A stretch of DNA of 64,000 nt from Dioscorea cayenensis subsp. rotundata. Lineage: Eukaryota > Streptophyta > Magnoliopsida > Dioscoreales > Dioscoreaceae. The notes beneath the pieces were generated by a model that had not been told where the DNA came from, searched no databases, and saw nothing but the letters and a program-made list of their open reading frames with translations. Position 1 is the first letter of the stretch. Each line of letters opens with the position of its first letter. Made by a program: the position numbers and the translations under genes. Below, in pieces: positions 36,927-48,700 of the stretch. The stretch spans positions 9,769,501-9,833,500 of the forward strand of contig NC_052474.1 of NCBI RefSeq assembly GCF_009730915.1. Direction: 5' to 3'.

Positions 36927-37412
36927 ATAGCTTATTTTGGGATTTGCATGATTATTTGGCTGTTTTCATCATTAGATTTTCATTCATTTATGCATTCAGC
37001 AGCAAATAACAAGGAGCTAGTACTAATTTGCAAGAAAGTCTATTTTCTTTCCTGTACTTAGCGTGTAAAAATGTAACTAGTGCTAATTTGCAAGACAGAA
37101 TCTGCAGGAATTTTGAATTTAAACGAAGGAAAATAAACTACATACAATGAATTAGCAAGTTCAGAAGAATCGGTATAAAATAGATAATTTTGAAGAACAG
37201 ATTATGTATCTGAATACCAGAAAATCTAGTTTTTCATGACAGTAAAATTTGTAGGAATGCAGGATTTATGCAAGAAAAATACAAAATTTTTGCAAACTAA
37301 AAGGAGCCTATATACGAAAGACGAATCTTTATAAAAACAGAGAAGTTTTAAGGGTATATTGGTCAACAAGTGCACACATACAGATAGCAACTTATGAAGT
37401 TGAGAGAATTAC

Positions 37413-37681
37413 CTTCCCAAGTTGACGCAGAAAACGCTTACCATCATTGGCTTTGTTTGTTGCCAAAAAACTACATAGAAACAAGTAAAATAAATAAATA
37501 AATAAATAATTCAGCTACTACACTACAACAGAAATCTTTCAAAGAAATTTTAAAAAAAAAAGCTTACCATCAAATTTGCATGAACTTACTTATAAAACCA
37601 TCTATAATTTGACGGATTCATTTCATAAAGCTGATGAAGTACAGTCCTTGAAGCTTTGTATGTAAAATAATTAATAAGTTC
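37413..37681 (-). pseudogene. Two captured exons of an RbcX-like Rubisco chaperone gene
   Basis: On the minus strand, exon 37681-37590 follows a CTGCAG acceptor and reads 'LINYFTYKASRTVLHQLYE', then 'MNPSNYRWFY'. After a GTAAG donor and an intron ending in TAG, exon 37470-37413 reads 'FLATNKANDGKRFLRQLGK' and ends at a GTAAT donor. The split codon (AA|T) joins in frame. The pattern follows RbcX proteins, which help assemble the large subunit of Rubisco in the chloroplast: 'TYxAxRTVxxQL', aromatic residue, 'DGxRFL'. Only the middle of the protein is present. No start, transit peptide or C-terminus was found nearby, so this is a gene fragment with its intron, copied into a transposon at DNA level. 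The family assignment rests on remembered patterns. Confidence 0.65.
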
Positions 37682-38401
37682 CTGCAGGCCATGAAAAGTT
37701 CCAAAGCAATAGAAGTCAACAAATCAAGTAAAAAATGAATTTGCAAACTAAAAAGAGTATAATAAAAACTCAAGTAACTATAATACATACATATACATAG
37801 AAAGTTGTAGGAATTGTTATGTGATGCTTGACCGAGGAAAAATCAGTTTGGCACTTTGCTATCTTTGCTTAGGAAGACCATTATTGAAACTTGTTTCTTG
37901 GATGCATAAAATCAATTAATTCTGGGGACAAAACATAAGACATTCTTGGTCCTCATAAATGTAAATAAAAGTTAGAATGTTATTTAAAAAGCTTGCCAAA
38001 TTATATTCTTGCATGTTAACCACTATTTAGTTATTTAAGATTTCCTTTCATATTAAATATTCTATCATCTTCTAATCTTGTTCTTGGATCATGATCTTCT
38101 TCTTTTTCTTTTTTTTAGTAAACTAGGTTCAATGGGCAGCACAATTGATGTGAACTGTTCACTGTTTTATATGACATTTTAGATGTTTTTCCTTTTATTA
38201 CTGAAATTCACATTTGAATGATAGAAAGAAGCATTTTTTTTTAACTTTATTTTAGATGTGGGTGCTTCAGTTCTGCTTCTAGTATGAATTAATTTTTTTT
38301 TTATAAAAATAGATTAATTATAATTTTGTTATAATAATTATATAGTATGAATAGAATATAGAATACATTCATCATCCCCTATTCTTTTCATCTTACCCTA
38401 A

Positions 38402-38404
<3 letters not shown>

Positions 38405-38470
<66 letters not shown>
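38405..38470. repeat. (AT)n microsatellite, about 66 bp
   Basis: A pure AT run just upstream of the PIF transposase start. Runs like this are prone to length errors in assembly. Confidence 0.98.
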
Positions 38471-38473
<3 letters not shown>

Positions 38474-38526
38474 TTACAATATAAATTGTCATTGGTTTGT
38501 AGTTAATATCTAAAAATCGATTATTA

Positions 38527-39145
38527 ATGGACAATCAATTTGGTGACGAAAGCGTTGTACTTGCCGCCGCTACCATTGTTGCAATTATAGCATTAAGGTG
38601 GTACAATAGGAGAAGAGGATTGAATTTGCCACGAGAGCCGTATTATAATAGGGATCAACAACGTACAAACTATGTTTCAAGAATAACACATGGATCTGAG
38701 GACGCTAGTATAGCAATGCTAAGGATGAAGAGGGTTGTATTTTTTGGATTATGTGATTTATTGAAGTCAAAAGGATTGTTGTGCAACACCCTACATATAA
38801 GCGTGGAAGAGCAAGTAGCAATGTTTCTTCACATTCTTGGTCATAATGTGAGGAATAGGGTGATTGGAGTAAATTTTTTACGTTCTGGTGAAACTATCAG
38901 TCGCTATTTTAAACATGTATTATATGCCATAGGAGAGCTTCGAGGTGAATTTATCCAACCACCCCGCACAACTACTAGTTCAGTTATTACATGATCCAAG
39001 GTTTATGCCATATTTTAAGGTAAAAAAATATTGAATTGCTCTACTATATGGCTCACATACTTATATGCAATACGTAATATTTTTGTCCATTAATAAATAG
39101 GATTGCATAGGAGCGCATGATGGTACACATATCCATGCATCCGTT
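38527..39145 (+). pseudogene. PIF/Harbinger transposase, 5' part only
   Basis: The first exon starts with 'MDNQFGDESVVLAAATIV'. It carries the family's N-terminal block, including 'FFGLCDLLKSKGLL', 'VEEQVAMFLHILGHNVRNR' and 'FLRSGETISRYFKHVL'. A frame break follows 'FIQPPRTTTSSV', with 'HDPRFMPYFK' continuing in another frame up to a GTAAA donor near 39019. After the intron, from 39101, it reads 'DCIGAHDGTHIHASV', which holds the first catalytic Asp of the DDE triad. The rest of the transposase is missing, so it cannot be active. A duplication of about 65 bases ('gaacatgttgaattattgaa') follows near 39325-39420. Confidence 0.85.
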
Positions 39146-39991
39146 CGAGATCGTCTACTCTTATGATTTACTTATTTTGTGTGTTTTTAAGTTTATGGAC
39201 ATTTATTATTTTCCATGTTGTTTTTGTTTGGAGTTGTTGAACTATGTTATGCTTTATGAATATGTTGAGAATTTAATGGTGTTGATTGTTAAATTTAGGT
39301 TGTTAAGTCTCAAACTTGTTTGATGAACATGTTGAATTATTGAATATGATTTATTAACTTTATATCTTGTTTTATGAACATGTTAAATTATTGAATATGA
39401 TTTGTTGACTTTATTGAATTTGAGTTTGTTGAATTTAGATGACTTGAGAAATTTTAGATTCAATTTCGAGTATGCTCAAGTGATAATGGTTGTATTAGTA
39501 AGTTCAATTCAAGTATATTGAATAACTAATTTAAAAAAATTAAATAAAATTTAAATAAATAAAATTCATTAACTTAAATCCATTTAAATAAATAAAATAC
39601 ATTAATTTAAATAAATAAAACAGATTTTAAATGAAATATTAAAGAAAATTAAAAATTATAAAAATTTTGAAAATAGGGGTAATCTCACCACTTACTTTAC
39701 ATGGTGATTATAACCCACAATTTACATCAAACCAAACACTTGAAAAGAAAATGCAGTATTTTCATTTACAGGCAACCAAACAACCATGATGTAAGTGAAA
39801 ATACAGTAATTTCAATTACATGTAATTTGACTTACACTGTAATTTGAAATACTGGTAACCAAACAACACCTTAGTACGATGACTCACCCTCAATAAATAT
39901 AGATATATATAGGGTTTTATTTGCAAAACTGTCCTTTATCTTCTTTCATACGTGGCAACACAAGCCATTCCCACCATTTGAAAAAAAAATC

Positions 39992-42900
39992 ATGTTCACC
40001 GTGCCATCCTCGCCACCGCTCCACCCTCCTCATCTCCGGCGGCGGCGTCGGCGCCTCCTTCTCTCCATGGCTGCCCCAATTTTCCTCCTATTCCACCCCA
40101 ATGCCACTCATGTTCACGCTCGTGGCCTCATCCAGATGCCCCCTTCCCGGCTCATCAACCGGTACTACTTAGTGCGAGCAGGGGAATCGGAGTATGAGAA
40201 GCTGGGGGTGTTGAACACCAACCCCGTCTCTAAGACGTCCGTGGACAGTGGGCTCTCGGCGGAGGGTGCTCTCCAGAGTGCGAAGTCGGCGCTAGAGCTC
40301 CAGCGCATGGGCGCTTGTGACGGTGGCTGCTGGATTTGGCCCTCCATCACTCAGAGGTCGTACCAGGCCGCTGAGATCATTGCCTCTCTCAATGGAGTCG
40401 ATCGAAGGTGCTATTGCTTCTCCGTATAGTAGTTTGTTTCGAATGTGAATTTTGAGAAATCATGCAATTGATTCAATTTTGACTGAATTGAATGGTTATA
40501 ATGAGAAGTAATTTGACAGATTGATTTCATTAGTTAAATTTGTTTTTTATCTTTACAACTTCTTTTTATAGCAACATTCGGAGGAGATTTCTGTGAATGA
40601 TTCTGTAGTATTTGAGCTTAAATTTCATTTTGTTGTAGATAGGAACTATTTTTTCTATTCTACATTGCAGCCGGATAGTTCCAGAATACAGCTTTCTGGA
40701 TGCACGTGGTTTGGGCGCCTTTGAGGGAAAGAGCTTAGATTCAATTGCTGAGGTATAATTTGAGAGAGAGATTATTCATTTGAATATGATTTTTTTGGTT
40801 TTATTTTCTTTGTTGTTGTTGTTAAACTAGTGACAAAAAAGCAAATGATGGATTGGAAACAATTGTATCACAAATTAGTGTATCCCCATTAAGGAAACAC
40901 AATGATCTTGCAGGCAGATGCTATTTAAAGATTTAATCCATGTTCTTGCATGCACACAAGAACCCTCCCACTTCTGGTTTTGTGTAGGTAAAAGGCATTC
41001 GCTTACCAAAATAAAGTGCCTTTTTGCTAAGGTGGAATGATCTCAAATTTCAACCAATGTCATTTGCAATGCCATGTTATTGTTGCCAAATAGTAAGCCT
41101 TGCTGGGAAGTTAGAAGAAAGTTGTGTTGAAAGTTTTTTCATTTATCCATGAAGTAGATTAAAAAGCCTGTGCAGTTTGCTTCATGATCAATAATTGTTG
41201 AACATCTATTCAAACTTTGTAATGCATACATTTTTCTTTATGCCTTATAAGATTAGAAATGTGGATTTAATTTCTACCAATTCTAGGGCTTAAAGTTAAT
41301 GCATTATGATTGAAACTCTTGGTTAATGGGATCTGGAGTCCAAGTCTTCACTGAATATTGAAATGAAAAGTTTTATACTTTGAAGTATTCATTTTTTTCT
41401 ATAATTTAGCATCTACATGTATTGCTATACATTATAATCATTTTTTTAATCTCATTTAATTTGGAATTTGGATCTATTCCAGGATAAAGTGAAAGTTAGG
41501 AAATAATTTATCTAGTGATAACAATTGAGGAAATCAAAATGGTTGTGGATATATATGTATATATGCCCGGATAAGAATTAGACTGCGAAATACCATGCCT
41601 TAAATTGAAAATTTGTGCTTTTAGAGTATGTTGTGACAGTCATATTGAATAGATGGGCCCATAAGTTGATATGTAAGTGAAAAGGTGTTGTTGATTGTGG
41701 TGGTAATTGTGACTTTGACTTCACATCCCATGTTGTACAATAATTCATCTGATAAATTCTTGAGTTTCTTGTTCCTTTTTGTGATTCTTATCTAAAGATA
41801 TTGGTGCAGGTATATAAATCTGATAAGATTTCTCCAAACAACAAGCCACCTGCTTTTGGGGATGGGACACCAAATGAGAGTGTAGCAGATGTGTTTGTCC
41901 GAGTGACACAGCTTATGTCTATACTAGAAACTCAGTACTTCGGAGATACTATAATTATTGTCTCACCAGATTCAGACAATTTAACAATTCTACAAGCTGG
42001 CTTAACTGGGCTTGATTTACGTAGGTAAAGTTGCTGCAAATATCCTAACTTCTTCACCTAATAATATATCACAACTTCTAGCTAAATCATCTGCCCACTT
42101 TATATTTTCTTTATACATGCTTCTGACTTCTACCAATGTTCGCTAGCAATACTTCCTATTTCAAGTACTCCTTGATAAACATTTTTCCGTTACTATTTAG
42201 TGCTTGCTCTTATCAACCTTTATTCACATTTCAATTAATTATGAGATCACCATTGGCTGGGTACTGCATTAAGCATAGAAGAATTCCAGCATTAGAACAT
42301 CATGAGCATGTCTCGAAAAAATGGAACTTAGATTTTTTTTTCCCCCATTTTTAACTCTAATTTTCTGGCTTCACTGAAATCTTATTCAGTTTGGATTTCC
42401 TTTCTGGGTTACTCTCTAATCCAATGAGTTCAAAACTATCCCCTGGCTTGTCTGTAACCACCTTCACATCAGATAGATTAAAAACAGCAATTAGCTTTTT
42501 CCATCACCTTTATTGAGGCTATGCACATTTGTCCACACTTGATTATATCTCCAATAATGTCTCTTTTAGTGGTCGGTTGCTTGTTTTCCCCATTAAATGT
42601 TAAACAGCTAACTGTTTACTATATTGTAATCCAGGATTTCACAATATTTACAAACTATTTATGACCTTTTTTCTGCCATTTAAGCAAAGTAATGAATTTT
42701 TCTTGACTATTAGGTTTTCTGTGTGTTTATGTTCGACAGTAGTCTACTTCCTGATCTTGAATATCTCAATGTTTCCCTTGAATAATGTACTCTCAAACAC
42801 ACTGTATTTTGTCTCTAAATGTGGCAATGATTGTAGCCACTGGACTTTTATCCTTTTGAAAATGACTATGATTATAAACTTACTGTGATCTCTGTTACTT

Positions 42901-43031
42901 TTTTGGACAGACACATGGATCTCTCATTTGGCCCTGGCGAGGTCAGACTCGTGGATCCCAAGAGCATACCAACATATAAGCAGCCCGCTTCTGCTGTTTA
43001 TAAGTGTGCAAATCCTCCTAAGTGCACTTGA
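39992..43031 (+). CDS. Phosphoglycerate-mutase-like (histidine phosphatase superfamily) protein
   Basis: Four exons with GT/AG borders: 39992-40407, 40671-40752, 41810-42024, 42911-43031; 277 residues, no frame break. The N-terminus is basic and could be an organelle transit peptide. An alternative start is the Met near residue 26. The family signature should be 'LVRHGES', but here it reads 'YYLVRAGESEYE', so the phosphate-accepting histidine is alanine. Other landmarks are 'SVDSGLSAEGALQSAKSAL', 'VPEYSFLDARGLGAFEGKSL', 'TPNESVADVFVRVTQLM' (the helix with the conserved Glu) and 'GDTIIIVSPDSDNLTILQAG' where active members have a 'VSHG' histidine. Both histidine positions are altered, so it is probably not a phosphatase or mutase. 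I believe the family is conserved across plants as a phosphoglycerate mutase family protein; its function is unknown to me. It starts only about 95 bases after the Gypsy remnant. Confidence 0.88.
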
Positions 43032-45477
43032 TGCCCCTTTATCAAGCCTGCAGAAAGCTACACCTTGTATAGCTACCAATGTAATCTATCCGCTCATTTC
43101 TGAAGTTCAGTTTAAGTTTAATATCTGACAGATCTTATACTTTTTGCTGTTTTGCCAACTGAGATACGTATAACAGTTTCAATTTATGAAGCTACCACCA
43201 TAGTTTCTAACTTTCTATGGTCATTTTTTGCTTTGTAAATCTCACTTGCAATGATTTTCAGTCCTTAACTTTGTCTCAGTTGGGAACCACACTTCGGCAA
43301 ATAAGTATTAAAGAGATAACATGCTAGCATGCACAGAAGCTTACAAGGTACAGCCCCAAGCTTTTACCTGTTCTCAAGTATAAAGAGCATAAAACTGCTG
43401 TCTCTCAGTTGCTTATGGTAGCTTCAACTTTCAAGAACTCTGAAAAACAATATCCCTGACAGTGAATCATCATAAACTGCATTCATATGAAACTCTTGTT
43501 ATCGTTCACATTTGTATCATCTGTACATAACCAAAGCCCACTCAGTTCATAGGATCAAAAATTTATTTTTCTTTGATTATATACTCTATATTCGGCATCA
43601 GGTTCAATTACCTCGCTAGTGTACAACTACTTAGACAATTAATGCCCTTTTGTGATATGCCATATAGGTTGTGTTTGATTGGTGAGTTAGGGTTTGTGTT
43701 TTAATGTGCTTGAATTTTTCATTCTATTAAATAAACAAATAAGCATTATGTGAATGATATCTCTGGCTACTTTATTCAGAAAAGCATTGCCCTGTGAGAT
43801 AATTGCTAAAGCATTCAGTTAAATAGTCTACTTAAATAACTCCCTTTATATATTATCATGGTATAGGAATTTAGCAAGCTAAACTTGTGATCATTGTATC
43901 ATCTTAGTTACTTAATTATTCATTATCACACCCACCTTGGCACCTGTTTAAGAACATTTAATTATTAATCAACATCAATGTTCTTGCTTTAATAATTCCT
44001 ACCAAAGGCCTACCAACCTGTTAGACCTTTACATCTTTATAATTGGAAGTAACTGCTGATTGCCTGATTCATCATCATAAAATTCAATTTTGTGAATCTG
44101 CTCCTTATCATATTGTAAAATCACTCTAATAAGAAAAAATAGGAAATAAATTTACATTAAATTAACAACTAATTCAAAGATCTTATGAGACAACGTTATC
44201 TTTTTTAAGGCATAAAGGATCATATAGTGGCCATTTAGCATTGATTCTAACTTCCATTAGTGGGTGATTTACTTACTTCTCCACTAAGAACCAATGCTTT
44301 AGAAAGTTGGTAGGAATTAATTGGATGATCTATCTTCTATTATACTTTCTAAGTGGGTGTAACAGGGTTATGTCCACATACTTTACATAAGTTTGGTTAA
44401 GCAAACAAAGGGAAAGATTCTTTAGTGAGTTATTTTTAAGTGTATGTGCTTTTGGAAATCTTTGTATATTAAAGAAAGAGAAAGCAAAGGGTTCTTGAAA
44501 GCTCAAAGATGCTTTAATGGATGAATTTGACAAAATTAATAATGTGTATTAAAAAGTATATTGTATATAAGAGCTTTATATGTACAAATTATTGATGTGG
44601 GGTATATTTTTCCGACAGGTTCGTAGCGATGATTATTTTGTTAGCATGATGTTTATGATGTTGAAGAGCACGCTGGTGATTGTCTTTTAATGTACATTTA
44701 TTTTTTATTTTTTTTATATTTTTTTATTTTTTTATTTTAATTAACTTAGATAGAACAATGTTTGACACACAATATTTGATTGCAGGGTAAATAATCTGAC
44801 CATATATGTAATTTTCTATACCTCTTTTAATATTTTAAAACAAAAGGGCTTTAATAAATATATAAAAAAAAGGTACTATATAAACCTTTGAAAAAAATTT
44901 GCATTTATTTCATATTTAAATAAATTTGTTTAAATAATAATATGAAAAAGAACCCAAGTATTATTAAATCATGCGAGACATGACAGCCCTTTTTTCCTGT
45001 TTAAAAAAATTTAAAATCTATCTAGAAAAGTAAGATCTGCCTTTCCAAGAAGAATCACTTAAAAAATGTAGAGGAAGTCAGTTTGGTTATGTAATTTTTA
45101 TAATAAAATTCTCCTAATCTAAATTAAGAAAATTTGTTTAGGCATTTAATTTAATGGAAAACTCCTCATATAAAAATTTTTGAAAATTAAAATAAATTAC
45201 ATATGGCCAACAAAAAACCCCATTATTTTATCAATATACCCCTTGCAAAATTTACAATTACAGATATATATGCACATATATCCTTTGAAAACAAAGTTTT
45301 GCATGATACGCGGACAAAATAAAGGCAATTAAATAAAATTTGAAGGAGTGGGTATAAATGCAAATATTAAACCTTTTGTGGCTTTTTATGGATTAATATG
45401 CAAAAGCCATGGTAGCACACAAATATGAGGTTTTTTTCTGGGTGTAAATGCAAAAACTCTAGTTATTAGCATCAATA
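43032..45477. other. Intergenic DNA between the PGM-like and SIS3-like genes
   Basis: Includes the 3' UTR of the upstream gene. No other gene recognised. The stretch 45190-45470 has repeated 'atgcaaa' and 'accccttgcaaaattt' type words of the sort seen near MULE-like ends upstream of plant genes. No inverted repeat or target duplication could be fixed. Confidence 0.5.
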
Positions 45478-45592
45478 TCAAGCTCTAACCGTCGTTCCCT
45501 CACTAAACCCGTCCTCTCGCTGTCTCTCTCGATCTCTCTCTCGATCTTGATTCCTCCATTGGGAAGGAATTCGGAAGAAATTCTCGATTTTG

Positions 45593-45667
45593 ATGCTCAA
45601 ATCGAGATATTCAGATGCGTGGGCAATGATTTCTTGCCAGATTACCGGAATGGAGAGCGTTTCGTGA
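45593..45667 (+). promoter_or_regulatory. Upstream open reading frame in the SIS3 leader (24 codons)
   Basis: ATG at 45593 opens a 24-residue frame ending TGA at 45667, 39 bases before the main start. A second minimal uORF (ATG CCA TAA) begins at 45688. If the transcript starts upstream of 45593, as the CT-rich leader from about 45480 suggests, both would lower translation of the main frame. Confidence 0.45.
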
Positions 45668-45706
45668 AGTGAATCTAGGGTTTTAGATGCCATAAGCCCC
45701 ATTCCA

Positions 45707-48700
45707 ATGAGAGGGGTTGATTTCAAGTGGTAGGATTCATTCTTTTTTGCTTGAATCTCTTGATGGGAATTTGTATTTTGGAATGATTTGGGTCTTCTTT
45801 GTTGTTTTTTCTTGTTTGATTTCAGGTACGATGGTTTCTTCTTATCCATGCTCGCGACCAGCATGTATCTTCCTTCATCCACTATCTTGTTACTTTTCTG
45901 AAGTGAAGTTCTCTTTTTTATCGTTTTGGTATTTGAAATGTGTCTTGATTATTTTTCTTAGTTGTAATTTGGTGTGTTTCTTGATGCATGTTCTTTAGAA
46001 TCATTGTTTCTATCAACTGGAAGCGCTACCATTTCTGCAAGCATCCACTGCATATATGGATTGTGGTGAGTTTGTAAGCCTTGGGCTGTTTTACTGATTT
46101 TTATTTATTTATTTATTTATTTATTTATTTGGGATATGAACTTATATGTACATCTCTTGATAGGTTGATTATACAACAGTATTCATCTTCCGGTTGCTTA
46201 TGTTTGTGGACAATGGCCTTGCGGCAGGAATGGGATTGTAAGGATTCTTATTTTACCTTTTGCTCACTTAAATGTAGACATGCTGAAGTTTGCCATCTTC
46301 ATTTTCTTTTTTGTTAGCCATAGAATGTTATATGATAGAATCATTGTTCATCTATAGTCTCTGGCTACAAGGAGAAAAATTAATTCATTTGGGAAAATAA
46401 TAGATAAATCAAATCATGTGGTTCTTTAAGGTTGACCTCTTAGGGATGACCATGGCCATGTTATTTGGGATTGGATATATGAAACATTCCCTTCCATCAA
46501 TGGGTGTGATTTTCTATTCAGCACTTTCTTTTATGTGTGTATATATATATATATATATATCCCCCCATCAGGTCACATCAGTAGATTTTAGTTTAGACTA
46601 TGTATCTGAATTAGGTTTTAAAATGGGAGAACTTGAAGGGTATTGAAAGGGATTGAAGTGGTGCTGCTTCAAGAATTGCTAAGAAAGTAAACAGAAAGGG
46701 GATTCTGAACCTAACCATCAAAGTGTCATTTTATTTTTATGTATTTCTTTATTTGTTGACACTTTCAAAGGGGTAGGTGTTCTAATTTGTGTTGGGGAAG
46801 TCATCAACTATAGAGAAAGTTTATAAAGTTTCCAACCATGACCTAATCATTGGATAAATTTTTTGTTCTGGACCATTGAGCATTTTGTAACCTTTTATAC
46901 AAATGTTCATGACCAGCATCCCACGTTGTCAGTTTGGGCAAACAACTGCTTGTGGAAATTTGTTAAAATGGTTATTGATCAATGCCCATGGTAGAATTCT
47001 TTTCTGTTTTATTTGAGTTTAAAATTTTTGTATTAGGGCTTATACTTACAGTAGCATTTATTTTGTCTGTTTTATTCAGTTTTTTTTCATTTAATTGCTA
47101 TTTTAAAATTTCATAAATTCAACCTGTAATAGAGTGAATTATGAACCCAATGTTGCATACACTTTCTATATATTATGTTATATTTCTCTTATGCTAATGT
47201 GTTGCTTCTATTTACATGATAGCAACGATAAACTGGAAGTATACTCATTATCCATCTGGTGGTCTGGTTATTGTGAGATTAGCTTCCATGCAATGTTGAA
47301 ATAATCCTTGTTTTCAGTGTACTATTGTAAGTATACTCATTGAACATTAAATGTCATTTGTAGAGACCTTGGGTGGCAACAGAGATATGCTCCATTTTGT
47401 GGAAGAATTGTGGTGCTCTCAATTCTTATTCTTTTGCTTTATCCTTTTCTCTGGGTTTGGACAGTGATTGGCACAATATGGTTTACCAATGCAAGAAGCT
47501 GTGTAAGTTTTCTGTTCTTTTCAAGTTTCTTTCTCAACTTGGCAACATGCTTTCTGGGTTTTGAATACTTCATGTTTCTATGAATGCAGTTGCCCGAGGA
47601 AGGTCAAAAATGGGGTTTTCTGATTTGGTTGCTTTTCAGCTACTGCGGACTGGTTTGCATTGCATGCATGTGTATTGGGAAGGTGTGTTGTGCCTTTAAC
47701 ATTGTGATTTCTGTTATGGTTATTCCAGAGGGTTTGCATTCCATGCATGTGTATTGGGAAGGTTTGTTGTATGTTTTTTACAATTTTCTGCACAATTGGC
47801 ACATTTGTACAGAATTCTCCTAAAAATATGATTTTAAAGAGAATTGTCTTGTTCTATTTGTGAAGTTTCTCTTTATCAGGGAAATGTGTTAAATTATTAT
47901 AAAACATTGCACTGAATGTGAGATTAAATTTGTATTTGCCAAACCACAACCTTGTGGCCTTATCCAAACTATAGAAGTGGCTAGCTTTCATATTCCAATA
48001 CTTTCGATTTTGGAAACATCTGCTTCAATTATCCTTTGCTTGTTCCTCAAGTCAGTAAATTTTGAATTTTATAAGCTCATAATATGTGGCATAGTCAGTG
48101 GTTCTGGTGATTTAACCATTGTTTTTGTCTGTAAGATAATATTGTACTCTTCTGAGAATTTGATATGTAAGTAGCTTTCATTGATCAAGAAGCTCTCATT
48201 CAATGGCATTATTTTACTGTCCCAATGGACTTCCTCATGATTTGGTGATTATTGAGCAAATAAAACCCAAGCTTATATTTTTTTGAGTCATGCCAGTCCT
48301 TTGCTGTCATAGGTGTATATAAATGTATTGCTTTTTTAATGTTTCAAATATCTGGTTCTTCTTAGTTGTTTTCTTATAAAATTTGGACACAAAGATGTCC
48401 CTCTTCCTATTTAAGCAATATTTGACTTTTATATGCAGTGGCTAACACGGAGACAAGCACATTTGCAGCGTGCTCAACAAGGGATTCCCATATCGGAGTA
48501 TGGGGTAGGGTTTGCACCTCTTGCTTTTGGATTTTTATTAAAGATTTCTATTAACAAAAGATTCGATATATAATAGGATATCTCATTCTTACAATGCAAA
48601 TGGCATTTCATACAAGAGGCCTTTACTCTCTGCAAAGAATACCAAATTGATTGCGATTGGAATAGTCTTTGCAAATATACATAGTATGAGTGGGTATCAT

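Larger units (their letters stand above)
36372..39870. mobile_element. 3.5-kb PIF/Harbinger element carrying host gene exons
   Basis: The ends are inverted repeats: GGGGCTGTTTGGTTGCC on the left, and on the right the inverse of ggtaaccaaacaacacc. TTA flanks both sides (36369-36371 and 39871-39873), the 3-base target of PIF/Harbinger. Removing the element and one TTA restores the reading of the Gypsy integrase, which confirms both ends. TGTTTGGTT words repeat in both subterminal regions. Contents: a CT-rich stretch at 36560-36880, RbcX-like exons at 37413-37681 on the minus strand, a long (AT)n run, and the start of a transposase at 38527-39145. Confidence 0.85.
32641..39897 (+). pseudogene. 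Ty3/Gypsy polyprotein remnant, split by a PIF element
   Basis: Domains in order on the plus strand: gag from about 32667, with 'FEGLM...DFIDWFHTAERVF'; a CCHC knuckle 'CFKCHGHGHVASNC' (about 33630-33670); the protease region with 'VIIDGGHCEN' and 'VVPMDACHFFLGRPWQYD' (33895-34145); reverse transcriptase with '[12 protein letters not shown]' (34930-34970); RNase H (35045-35520); and integrase with 'CTVCYMAKS' and 'SMDFVGKLP' (36020-36140). The integrase stops at 36371 and continues at 39874 with 'THPQ'. Between them sits a PIF/Harbinger element. After 'THPQ' the element breaks off near 39897. Many stops look like CAG or CAA to TAG or TAA, or TGG to TAG. Old and inactive. Confidence 0.85.

Noticed and set aside
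45478..45882. 134-residue minus-strand frame rich in Arg, Glu and Gln
   Set aside because: It is the reverse of the SIS3 leader with its CT repeat and of exons 1-2.
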